From the NCBI GenBank assembly GCA_947088865.1, contig CAMUHY010000010.1, positions 54,039-118,038 of the forward strand: a DNA stretch of 64,000 nucleotides, written 5' to 3'. This document shows, in pieces, positions 34,870-42,836 of the stretch. A program made the translations under genes and the position numbers. Every line of letters starts with the position of its first letter. Within the stretch, counting starts at the first letter, position 1. The notes under the pieces are model-generated. The model was not told the DNA's origin, searched no databases, and saw only the letters and a program-made list of their open reading frames with translations. The DNA is from an uncultured Eubacterium sp. (GTDB taxonomy: Bacteria > Bacillota > Clostridia > Lachnospirales > Lachnospiraceae).

Positions 34870-35340
34870 TTATTGCTTACGGTCCATAAACTGAGATTCA
34901 AAACCCATCTTATTCATATTTTTATAATAGGAATTCATCTTATTAGCATTATCCTTTGCGCTATAAATATCCTTTTTTAATGTAAAAAATTGTTTTTCAA
35001 TCAAACTCTTATTGCGCTTTTCCTGCGCTTCAACTCGTACAGACAGCGCTGTTACATCACGTATCAACTGTTGAATCTGCTCAATTTGACTTTTATATTT
35101 ATCCTTATTGCCCTCAAGAGCCTTTTTAACCCTCTCAAACAAAGAGTTAAAACCGTCATCCAGTCTTACTATATTATCTATGAGTTCTGATTTTTTGTCA
35201 ACAACTTTTAAAAAATTTTCTTCATCAAACTCAGACTCAGCCAATTTCCTCTGTTCTTCATTGAGAATCGTGATTTTTTCTAATATACTCTTCTTCATAA
35301 TAAGACTGTCTATCATCATCTGAAGATAATTATTCTGCAT
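34870..35340 (-). CDS. fliT: FliT-like flagellar chaperone (coiled coil)
   Basis: 156 aa, nearly all alpha-helical with heptad-like spacing (residues ~10-60 and ~70-130) and very rich in Lys, Glu and Gln. No strong sequence signature is visible; the call rests on the place directly after fliS, where fliT sits in Bacillus, and on size and helical content. FliT binds FliD before export. The frame starts at 35421, but GAGG nine bases before ATG 35340 and the poor sequence before it support the shorter start. An alternative is another flagellar-type chaperone. Confidence 0.6.
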   Translation of the reverse strand: MQNNYLQMMIDSLIMKKSILEKITILNEEQRKLAESEFDEENFLKVVDKKSELIDNIVRLDDGFNSLFERVKKALEGNKDKYKSQIEQIQQLIRDVTALSVRVEAQEKRNKSLIEKQFFTLKKDIYSAKDNANKMNSYYKNMNKMGFESQFMDRKQ

Positions 35341-35441
35341 ATATTTATTACCTCTTATTATTGGCTTAAGCCTTTTGTATGAAAAAAACATTTTACTTAA
35401 AGCAACGAATTGTCTGTGCATTTAATAACATTACAAAATTT

Positions 35442-35873
35442 TTACACATTGGTTCCATTCTTTGTCTTAAACATAATTTCTTTCCATGTGTCACGCATAC
35501 CGCGCAATTCTGCCAACGCCTTTTCAAGCACTTCCTTATCTTTTTTAACATTTGCCTCAACAAGAAGGTCATAAATGTAATTATAAATTTTATTAAAATC
35601 TTCAGCAACTGGATATTTTCTGTTAAGAGTTGACTGAAACTCTACAATAATATCCTCAACCTTCTTAATATTTGTATGAACCTTTACCAAATCATTTTGC
35701 TCTAAACCAACAAGTGCTAAATTACAAAATTTAATTGCTCCTTCATATAAAAACAAAGTTAACTCTGCTGGAGTTGCTGTCATTATTTTATTTTTATTAT
35801 ATTGTTGTGCATACGCTGTTCCAGCGCCCTGCTTTCCATATGCCTGATTAAACGCTTGATTATTAAATGCCAT
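35442..35873 (-). CDS. fliS: Flagellar secretion chaperone FliS
   Basis: 143 aa. N-terminal YAQQYNKNKIMTATPAELTLFLYEGAIKFCN is diagnostic of FliS; the rest is four helices, as expected. FliS binds the disordered C-terminus of flagellin in the cytoplasm and prevents early polymerisation. It follows fliD by 25 bases and precedes the fliT-like gene. Start with AGGAGG about 11 bases upstream. Confidence 0.95.
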   Translation of the reverse strand: MAFNNQAFNQAYGKQGAGTAYAQQYNKNKIMTATPAELTLFLYEGAIKFCNLALVGLEQNDLVKVHTNIKKVEDIIVEFQSTLNRKYPVAEDFNKIYNYIYDLLVEANVKKDKEVLEKALAELRGMRDTWKEIMFKTKNGTNV

Positions 35874-35898
35874 TATATTGTTGCCTCCTCTTTACTAT

Positions 35899-37995
35899 TT
35901 ATGAGAAAAATCCTGAAAGAGATGTCTGTGTCTGATTAAGCTTTGCCAACGCAGTCTCCATAGCTGTAAACTTCTTATAATAGTAATCTTCCATTCTTGT
36001 TATATAGTCTTCTTTATCTTTAATCTTCGTATTATAACTTGAATACTCTGTTGCCATCTGCTTATCATTATAGAGTGTATACATACTGCTTAACTTTGTT
36101 GAACTCATCTTCTTTCCTAAGTCATCATAAACTTTTGAAGATAACTTTGAAAAGAATTCTATAACAACATCTGGGTCGCTGGCAAGCATAGCTTTTAACT
36201 TGTCATCATTACCTGCTGATACTGTATCATCAGGGTCTCCGTCAATATGATAAACACCTTTTTCATTTTTTCCCGAATCAAAATATCCCTGTGTCTTGAT
36301 TCCAAAACTTGCAAGTGAATACTTCTTTCCATTAATCTCAATTGCTGAATTCATTAATGTTTTCATAGCAGAAGCGGCGCTGCTTAATGTGGAGTCTTTT
36401 CTAAGAAGGGAATCTTTAATCTTCTTTTCCCACTTCTCAATATCATCATCCGTCATCGCTTCTTTTTCTTCACTTGTAAGCGGTTCATAGCCTTTTGAAC
36501 TATCTGCATTATATGCTGTATCCATAGCCATTATCAAGGTATTATACTCTTTAAAAAATTCCTTAATATTATTATATACGGCATCGATATCAGCTTCTGT
36601 TGTAATCGTTACTGCTGTATCTGTTTTTTCTGTTACTTGAATAGTAAGTCCATTTATTGCAAAATTGTTTGTATTACTTACAAATGTAGCGCCATTTAAT
36701 TCAATGATAGCATCATCACCCTTAATACGAACAGCACCTTCTGCATCCTGCATAGAATCATATGCCGCTTTCATTTGAACAGAATATGCTACTTTTGCAT
36801 CCAGACTGTCACTGATACTTTGCTTTAAATTATCATTTTCCAACTGAACTTCAGCTATAATCTTAGCATCTTCAGGATTAGCAATTGCCTTGCCATCCTT
36901 GTCAAATTTTACATAGTCTTTTGTAGCATCAACTGTCTTTTTGCTGTCTTCATACAGCTTAATATTTGATTCTTGAGCAGCAATTGCTTTAGAACGAACC
37001 TCAAATTCTTTGCGCTGAGTTTCATCCATTTTACTTGTATCATATGAACCATCAGCTTTTTTAAATGAACCAAATGTATTATCAAATTCCGTTTTATCTT
37101 GATTTAATTTATCTTTGGCTGGCTGTAAGCCTCCCCATGTGTCATCACTCGCAATGCGGTCCATAACTGCCATTGCATCATTATATTTATTTGCATAGGC
37201 TTGCGCTCTATCTTCAACCTTTACTTCAACCTTTTCATACTCAGCCTGTTTAATTGCTGCTAACTCTGCTGCATTGGCAGGGTCTGCATATGATGCCCAC
37301 TTGCTATACTCTTCTTTATCTTTATCATTTTTGGTAAAAAGTCCTAAACTTTGTAAAGCTTTAAGACCGTCTGCATCGTTAGCTGTCAATGAAAAATCAT
37401 GGTCTTTACCAGACTTTGCTGCACTGACAAAAAATCGCTGATTGCCTTCATCAAAATTCGCACTTAATCCTGCATCTTTTAACTTAGCAATAAACTGATT
37501 GACATTCAAATCCTTATCTATATAGATATCCGTTCTCTTTCCATCAATTGCAACAGAAAAAGAACCTCCTGTGATACTGTCCATACCTTTTATATCACTA
37601 AGCTTTGTGCTGCCTGTAATCTTTGTAGAACCATCTTTGTCAGGCTTTGCACTGATTTGACCACCTGTAAGATAACCCATAGCGGCAAGATTTGTCACCT
37701 TCAATGTCTGTGAACCTGTAACAGCATTAGAAGATGCCGAAACCTTTGCAATATTGCTATTTGATATCGAAGCCTTTTTTAAATTATATGTCTTAGACAT
37801 TCTTGCTGAAGCAAGCCTTCCCTTATAAAAGTTATATATGCTTGTATTCATTGTTTTCCAAGCATCTTGCTTCCACTCAAGCTTTGTTCTTGCTTTGACA
37901 AGGTTATCCTTTTGTACATTATACCCTGATACAAGAGCTTTAACTAAAGACTCTGTATCCATTCCTGATGATAGACCAGATAATCTTATTGGCAT
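35899..37995 (-). CDS. fliD: Flagellar filament cap protein FliD
   Basis: 698 aa, longer than the ~500 aa Bacillus protein. N-terminus RLSGLSSGMDTESLVKALVSG is the FliD hallmark; the C-terminal part has coiled-coil helices (YNTKIKDKEDYITRMEDYYYKKFTAMETALAKLN). A large Asp/Lys/Ala-rich insert occupies the middle. FliD is exported, caps the growing filament and helps flagellin polymerise. It lies 20 bases after flaG and is transcribed from the sigma-D site at 38525. AAAGGGG before the ATG. Confidence 0.95.
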   Translation of the reverse strand: MPIRLSGLSSGMDTESLVKALVSGYNVQKDNLVKARTKLEWKQDAWKTMNTSIYNFYKGRLASARMSKTYNLKKASISNSNIAKVSASSNAVTGSQTLKVTNLAAMGYLTGGQISAKPDKDGSTKITGSTKLSDIKGMDSITGGSFSVAIDGKRTDIYIDKDLNVNQFIAKLKDAGLSANFDEGNQRFFVSAAKSGKDHDFSLTANDADGLKALQSLGLFTKNDKDKEEYSKWASYADPANAAELAAIKQAEYEKVEVKVEDRAQAYANKYNDAMAVMDRIASDDTWGGLQPAKDKLNQDKTEFDNTFGSFKKADGSYDTSKMDETQRKEFEVRSKAIAAQESNIKLYEDSKKTVDATKDYVKFDKDGKAIANPEDAKIIAEVQLENDNLKQSISDSLDAKVAYSVQMKAAYDSMQDAEGAVRIKGDDAIIELNGATFVSNTNNFAINGLTIQVTEKTDTAVTITTEADIDAVYNNIKEFFKEYNTLIMAMDTAYNADSSKGYEPLTSEEKEAMTDDDIEKWEKKIKDSLLRKDSTLSSAASAMKTLMNSAIEINGKKYSLASFGIKTQGYFDSGKNEKGVYHIDGDPDDTVSAGNDDKLKAMLASDPDVVIEFFSKLSSKVYDDLGKKMSSTKLSSMYTLYNDKQMATEYSSYNTKIKDKEDYITRMEDYYYKKFTAMETALAKLNQTQTSLSGFFS

Positions 37996-38015
37996 ATTAA
38001 CAACCCCTTTCTATC

Positions 38016-38459
38016 TTATCTCTTTTCATCCACAAGAAGACCAGCAAGTTCCCATGCCTTTGCAAGCATCTCTAATGCTTTTTCAGATGGGATTTCTTTT
38101 ATAACCTCGTTGGTCTCTTTATCCTTAATCTTAATAGTCACTCTATTAGTTGGTTCATTATAGCCAAATTCAGCTATGGTATTTTGATTAATAACTTTAT
38201 TAATCTCACTAATATCTTTCATAGTAGCAGTCTTTTTTTCACTTTTAGCGCCATTCTTATCAGAGTTTTGACCATCCTTGTCATCACCTCTTGACTGCTC
38301 GTTGCTTGATTTTACAACGGTACTCTGTGTTATAGCAACACTGGCTGCAACTGCCTCTTGAGCATTATTTACTACCTGCTCTGGTTCTTTTACCGGCTTA
38401 ACAGCCGTACTTTGATATCCTGTTGAGCTCACAACTCTGCTAATTGAATCAATTGCCAT
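38016..38459 (-). CDS. flaG: FlaG family flagellar protein
   Basis: 147 aa. The C-terminal ~70 residues are the FlaG domain: INQNTIAEFGYNEPTNRVTIKIKDKETNEVIKEIPSEKALEMLAK. The N-terminal half is Ser/Gln/Lys-rich and disordered. The frame starts at 38483; GGAGG lies upstream of both ATG options, and the ATG at 38459 fits better. First gene of flaG-fliD-fliS-fliT, as in Bacillus (yvyC). FlaG affects filament length in some bacteria. Confidence 0.9.
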   Translation of the reverse strand: MAIDSISRVVSSTGYQSTAVKPVKEPEQVVNNAQEAVAASVAITQSTVVKSSNEQSRGDDKDGQNSDKNGAKSEKKTATMKDISEINKVINQNTIAEFGYNEPTNRVTIKIKDKETNEVIKEIPSEKALEMLAKAWELAGLLVDEKR

Positions 38460-38524
38460 TATTCCACCTCCATGTGTTTTCATCTTAATTTTTATGCCGC
38501 ATTATTCCAATCCTCGTAATTGTT

Positions 38525-38551
38525 ATATCGGAAAATATATATCATAATTTA
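38525..38551 (-). promoter_or_regulatory. Sigma-D promoter of flaG-fliD-fliS
   Basis: Minus strand reads TAAA, 16 bp, CCGATAT, about 65 bases before flaG. This is the closest match to the -35 consensus in the window. Confidence 0.85.
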
Positions 38552-38699
38552 GAGATATTACTAAAATAATTTTTTTTATCTTAAAAATAAGGCATATTTT
38601 TATTTTAATATTATTAAATGTATATTATCACTTTTATCTTATTTATATATTACAATAACTTTTATTCATTGCTATAATGCAGTTATTATTATCGTATCT

Positions 38700-38921
38700 T
38701 TATTTTTTAAATAATTTGTTTAATTCTTTAATATCTATGGAACCTGCTGCTTCCTTATTTGCATTCTGTATCTGAACATAAACCTCTTTTCTGTAAATAG
38801 GAATTGACTTCGGGGCAGATATACCAAGCTTAACCTGGTCTCCTTTAATATCGATAACGGTTATCTCAATATTATCATTAACTACGATTGCTTCATCTTT
38901 TTTTCTTGACAAGGCTAGCAT
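38700..38921 (-). CDS. csrA: Carbon storage regulator CsrA
   Basis: 73 aa, standard size. Canonical start MLALSRKKDEAIVVNDNIEI and KLGISAPKSIPIYRKEVY carry the RNA-binding strands and the Arg of the family. CsrA binds GGA sites in leaders and represses flagellin translation until FliW frees it. The ATG begins one base after the fliW stop (TAG G ATG), so translation is coupled. In-frame codons upstream reach 38954 but lie inside fliW and would not give the conserved N-terminus. Confidence 0.95.
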   Translation of the reverse strand: MLALSRKKDEAIVVNDNIEITVIDIKGDQVKLGISAPKSIPIYRKEVYVQIQNANKEAAGSIDIKELNKLFKK

Positions 38922-38922
38922 C

Positions 38923-39390
38923 CTAATCACCATCCTTTCTGCTGTTTTGCTCAAGTATATTATAAATAGGATACCTTACCATATAATCATCATTATCTGC
39001 TATGAGCTGAATACCTTTCATCGTATCAACATTAATGATAATTGGCGCCTTAAGATTACATGTCATTTCCTTAATATCTTGTGTAACTGTCAGTGTGACA
39101 AGTACCAACAATTCTGCATCTTTAATATTTTCTCCCAATGAATTAATCAATTCATCCTCAACAATTGGGTCGTAATGTTCAAATATAAGTTCTGGCTTAA
39201 TCACGGGTAACGCCAGAGATACCTCGTCAAGTGACTGTAACCACATTGTTGAAGATTGTGCATCTTTTTGCGCATCATACACAATGGTAAATTGTTTAAA
39301 TTCATCAAATCCAATGATACCTCTGTCAAATGTTATAACTTTATCTTTGTCTATTTCAATTTCTCCAAACCATTTTGTTTGTATTTTCAT
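38923..39390 (-). CDS. fliW: Flagellar assembly factor FliW
   Basis: 155 aa, usual length. Typical parts are IDKDKVITFDRGIIGFDEFKQFTIV at the start, LPVIKPELIFEHYDP in the middle, and the conserved NLKAPIIINVDTMKG. FliW binds free flagellin or CsrA, so flagellin export frees FliW to sequester CsrA. AAAGG before the ATG. It is 47 bases after flgL and overlaps the csrA start region. Confidence 0.95.
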   Translation of the reverse strand: MKIQTKWFGEIEIDKDKVITFDRGIIGFDEFKQFTIVYDAQKDAQSSTMWLQSLDEVSLALPVIKPELIFEHYDPIVEDELINSLGENIKDAELLVLVTLTVTQDIKEMTCNLKAPIIINVDTMKGIQLIADNDDYMVRYPIYNILEQNSRKDGD

Positions 39391-39437
39391 TGTTATTCAC
39401 ACCTTTCTGGCATCTACCCAATCAATATTTTTATATC

Positions 39438-40916
39438 TTATAAGAAATCAAGCAATGTCTGCTGTACCACTTTACTAGCTGCTGTGAGAGAAGCATTGTA
39501 AACCAGCTCTGCTGCCGTATAACTTATAACAACTTCCTCAAGGTCAATATCCTCATTTTCAGATTTCAGCTTTGTAAAATTCGTTTTTTGTTCTGTAAGC
39601 CTACTCTTTGTCAAATTAAGACGATTCATTCTGTTACCGACATCTGCTTTTGCCAAAGAAGCTTGCTGCTGATAATCCTGTGTCTGTTTAATACCTCTCT
39701 CAAAAGCATTTGTCATCTCTTCTTCTGCAAGCTCTTTTTGTTTTGTCAACCCTTCTTTGATTGTATTTAACTTATACTGAGAATCTTCATCTTGATATCT
39801 TGACTCGCCTAACATATTATCAACTTGTTTAATTTGATTTTCTATATCAATTACATTATTAACCGCATTTATAAGGTCGTCTATATCTCTTCCAAGATAC
39901 ATATTAAAAGCATCATTTGCCTCTGTATTTACTTTAAGTTTCTGTGCAAAATTAATATTATATTCAATATCTTCTGCTTCTTTTGTATATACAACACCAA
40001 CATTTTTATAATTATCTACACAATCATAATACATAACAGGATTGACATCATTTTTTATAAAATTATCTTTTCTATATGTAAAAGAATATTCCTCTGCATT
40101 ATAAAGTCTCTGATACACATCTTTTCCTATAAGAATCTCACCTGTCGTTGCATTAAATGCTATCTCTCCGTCTGCTGGAATGTAATTCGGGTCGGTTACT
40201 GTATTATCAACTGTCAAGGTAGTCTGTGTTCCATTTTCTGTAACAGTCATAGAAAAATCGTTTGTAAGCACTTCTTTATAACCAAGCCTAAAACGATATA
40301 CCTCCTCCACATTTGGTGTTATCACTTCTTGTGTTGTAGGGTCTTTCTTATACTGCAAATTCAGTATATCATCATTTGTATACGCATTTGTATAGACTGT
40401 TTTTGTCTCTAAATTATTTCTGTCAAAATGCTGTGTAATTGTATAATCTACACCTTTTGCATCCTCGTCTGATTGATAAGTGAGTGGGGTGTCTGTCATA
40501 TATCCTGTAAATAAATATCTTCCTGCATAGTCAACATTGCCTTGGTCATAATATGCTTCTTTTAATTTTGTCAAACTTGAAGCAAGTGTATCACGCTCGG
40601 CTGTTGAATAAGAATCAGAAGCTCCCTGTGTACAATATCCATATAAATCTGTAAGAATTTCATAAGCTTCATCAATCGCCCCTTCAGTTGTCTTTAACCA
40701 TGACTCCGCATCTGGAATATTCTTATCTAAATATCGCACAACTTGGTCAAGACTAGAGCGAAGTCTTAATGCTCTAATTGCTATAACAGGGTCGTCGGAT
40801 GGTCTGTTAATCTTTTTTTGTGTTGAAAGTTGTGTATCTAAATCATTGAGCTGATATTTATTAATCTGCACATTGGACATGGTGTTGTTTATCATCATCT
40901 GATTTGTTATTCTCAT
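39438..40916 (-). CDS. flgL: Flagellar hook-filament junction protein FlgL
   Basis: 492 aa, much longer than the ~300 aa Bacillus protein. Flagellin-like ends are present: MRITNQMMINNTMSNVQINKYQLNDLD at the N-terminus with NRPSDDPVIAIRAL, and EEVVISYTAAELVYNASLTAASKVVQ at the C-terminus. The extra length is a central beta-rich insert around residues ~150-330. It joins hook and filament together with FlgK. Start with GGAGG eight bases before the ATG; 16 bases after flgK. Confidence 0.9.
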   Translation of the reverse strand: MRITNQMMINNTMSNVQINKYQLNDLDTQLSTQKKINRPSDDPVIAIRALRLRSSLDQVVRYLDKNIPDAESWLKTTEGAIDEAYEILTDLYGYCTQGASDSYSTAERDTLASSLTKLKEAYYDQGNVDYAGRYLFTGYMTDTPLTYQSDEDAKGVDYTITQHFDRNNLETKTVYTNAYTNDDILNLQYKKDPTTQEVITPNVEEVYRFRLGYKEVLTNDFSMTVTENGTQTTLTVDNTVTDPNYIPADGEIAFNATTGEILIGKDVYQRLYNAEEYSFTYRKDNFIKNDVNPVMYYDCVDNYKNVGVVYTKEAEDIEYNINFAQKLKVNTEANDAFNMYLGRDIDDLINAVNNVIDIENQIKQVDNMLGESRYQDEDSQYKLNTIKEGLTKQKELAEEEMTNAFERGIKQTQDYQQQASLAKADVGNRMNRLNLTKSRLTEQKTNFTKLKSENEDIDLEEVVISYTAAELVYNASLTAASKVVQQTLLDFL

Positions 40917-40932
40917 GTTTAACCTCCATTCA

Positions 40933-42492
40933 TTAAATACCTGTTTGATTAATTAATTTGTCATATATCTGATTCATAACGGATAACATCTTAGAGCTTA
41001 GATTATATGCCTGTTGAAATCGCATAAGGTCCATAGCTTCCTCGTCTGTATCAACACCCATAACAGATAATCGCTGATTGTGTATTGTATCCTTCAAATT
41101 CGTATAATTTTTAAACAAATCTCTTGATTTACTTGTATCAATAGACAAATCACTGACTATACTCTCCAAAAAGTAAGTTGGTGAACCTCCATCAAATGCT
41201 GTCGATTTTTGAAGTTTATTTAATTCCTCCATAACCTTCTCATTGGCTTCACCTGTATTAAATACCTTTTTGATAGCAATTCGCTCTGGATGGTCTAGTA
41301 AGTTTTGATTAATTCCTACACTGGCTCCTGTCATTACCTCTGCATCGTTTACTGTTACAAACAATGATTCTCCTTTATACATTCCATCTGAAGAAAGACC
41401 ATCTTTAAGAATTTTATTTACTTCATCTGAAAATGTATTTACAAATTGATTTAACTGTGCCTGATAATATGGAACCCCTTTATATTCTGTATTTTTATTT
41501 GGCTGCGGCGTTGTCTGCATAATCTTATTGCCGTCTGAATCCGTAATATAATTGCCATTATTATCTTGTGCAATACTTTCTATCTCACCATTACAGCCAT
41601 CTCGAATATCCAGCAAACCTTTTAATTCGCCTCCCAAACTGATGCTATACATATTAAATTCCTGCCCAGAATTCCAATAAATATCATATAAACCAGGAGC
41701 ATCGGATGCATTTCTTGGCACTTCTCTTGCCTCTACTTCCAGTGTATTATATCCATATCCATTGACTAAGGTCTGACCATTAATTCTCACTGTAAAATTG
41801 GTAAGATTGTTTCCTAAATCTTCCTCTGTTGCACTGATATTGACAATATCTGAAAGCTCATCTAAAGCTTCATTTCTCCTGTCTCTCAAGTCATTGGCAT
41901 TGCCATAGCAAGCTTCTATCTGGTTAATCTGCTTATTAAGACTAGCAATCGTTTTTGCCAATGAATTAATATGTTCAACTGCATCTTTAATTTCATTATT
42001 TGCATCTGCTTGAACATTTCTTAAATTTGTACTGAGGGTATTAAAGTAATCTGCCATACTTTTTGCATTATTGACAAGCTGATTTTTAGCCGCATTATCA
42101 CCTGGTGTCAATGTTAGCTGATTTACAGCTCCAAAGAAATTTTCATATTCTTGTGTAAATCCTTGCAGGATAAACTCATTCATATAATTTTCTACTTGTA
42201 TCATATAATTTTGCTTCGATGCATATTCGCCATAATGCGACTGATTATTATAATATTTTACATCATAATAACTGTCTCTTAAACGGTTGATTGCTGCGAC
42301 AGTAACACCAGCGCCCAACGTACCATATGTGCCATTTGTTCTTATTGCATCAGCAGCTATCGTAAAAGCCTGCTGTCTGCTATATCCTGTTGTATTAATA
42401 TTTGAAACATTATGACCAGCAACAGTCAATGATGTGTTTGCTGCCTGCAAGCCTGTATACGCTATTGTTAAGCCAAAAAATGTTGATGCCAT
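40933..42492 (-). CDS. flgK: Flagellar hook-associated protein FlgK (519 aa copy)
   Basis: FlgK hallmark near the N-terminus (GLQAANTSLTVAGHNVSNINTTGYSRQQAF) and C-terminus (TDEEAMDLMRFQQAYNLSSKMLSVMNQIYDKLI). Of usual length. It lies in one transcription unit with flgL, fliW and csrA, and has AAAGGAG before the ATG. The second, longer FlgK homologue is encoded 345 bases upstream and has its own promoter; the two are only moderately similar. Exported hook-filament junction protein. Which copy is the main one cannot be told. Confidence 0.9.
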   Translation of the reverse strand: MASTFFGLTIAYTGLQAANTSLTVAGHNVSNINTTGYSRQQAFTIAADAIRTNGTYGTLGAGVTVAAINRLRDSYYDVKYYNNQSHYGEYASKQNYMIQVENYMNEFILQGFTQEYENFFGAVNQLTLTPGDNAAKNQLVNNAKSMADYFNTLSTNLRNVQADANNEIKDAVEHINSLAKTIASLNKQINQIEACYGNANDLRDRRNEALDELSDIVNISATEEDLGNNLTNFTVRINGQTLVNGYGYNTLEVEAREVPRNASDAPGLYDIYWNSGQEFNMYSISLGGELKGLLDIRDGCNGEIESIAQDNNGNYITDSDGNKIMQTTPQPNKNTEYKGVPYYQAQLNQFVNTFSDEVNKILKDGLSSDGMYKGESLFVTVNDAEVMTGASVGINQNLLDHPERIAIKKVFNTGEANEKVMEELNKLQKSTAFDGGSPTYFLESIVSDLSIDTSKSRDLFKNYTNLKDTIHNQRLSVMGVDTDEEAMDLMRFQQAYNLSSKMLSVMNQIYDKLINQTGI

Positions 42493-42745
42493 ACATTCTC
42501 CTTTCTGATTGTGCCATTATCCGATAAATGCAAAAACAAAATTTCACATGGTTTATTATGTAAAATAAAGAATCCATCACAAGACACGCTTGCACTATTT
42601 GGCACTTTTAATGATTATACAATACTGAAATAAATATGCAATCATTAACTGTTCCAAAGTGTTCCATGAATGAACTTATTTATTTTGCACAATATACACA
42701 GTAAAATAATATGTTTCGCCTTTATCTATACATTGCTAACAACAA

Positions 42746-42799
42746 TGCCGATAACTGTTGGTAATAAGGGTAAAGCCCTTACTAATACAGTTATCGGCA
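42746..42799 (-). terminator. Strong hairpin terminator after the 645 aa flgK
   Basis: Perfect 13-base arms TGCCGATAACTGT / ACAGTTATCGGCA with an inner GGG/CCC stem; no clean T run follows. It lies 38 bases after the flgK copy's stop. Because the arm contains CCGATAA, it also forms the -10 part of a sigma-D-like site. Confidence 0.7.
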
Positions 42800-42817
42800 A
42801 TTATTAAATGAATCTTA
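42791..42817 (-). promoter_or_regulatory. Sigma-D-like site within the flgK terminator
   Basis: Minus strand TAAG, 16 bp, CCGATAA, about 300 bases before the 519 aa flgK. It overlaps the hairpin arm, so the match may partly be coincidence. Confidence 0.35.
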
Positions 42818-42836
42818 ATCAATACATATAAAGTTT

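Larger units (their letters stand above)
42493..42836 (-). other. Intergenic region between the two flgK copies
   Basis: 344 bases without a gene. It holds the strong terminator (42746-42799), a sigma-D-like site overlapping it (42791-42817), and on the minus strand a possible sigma-A pair TTGCAT, 16 bp, TATAAT (42614-42641) flanked by AATGATT/AATCATT. These would supply promoters for flgK-flgL-fliW-csrA. Confidence 0.5.

Noticed and set aside
39825-40412. Long plus-strand open frame (195 aa) opposite flgL
   Set aside because: Cys/Ile/Phe-rich translation typical of the reverse strand of an AT-rich gene, no ribosome site, fully inside flgL.
42505-42520. Plus-strand CCGATAAA upstream of flgK as a sigma-D promoter
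   Set aside because: No TAAA/TAAG at the right distance and no gene to the right on the plus strand.
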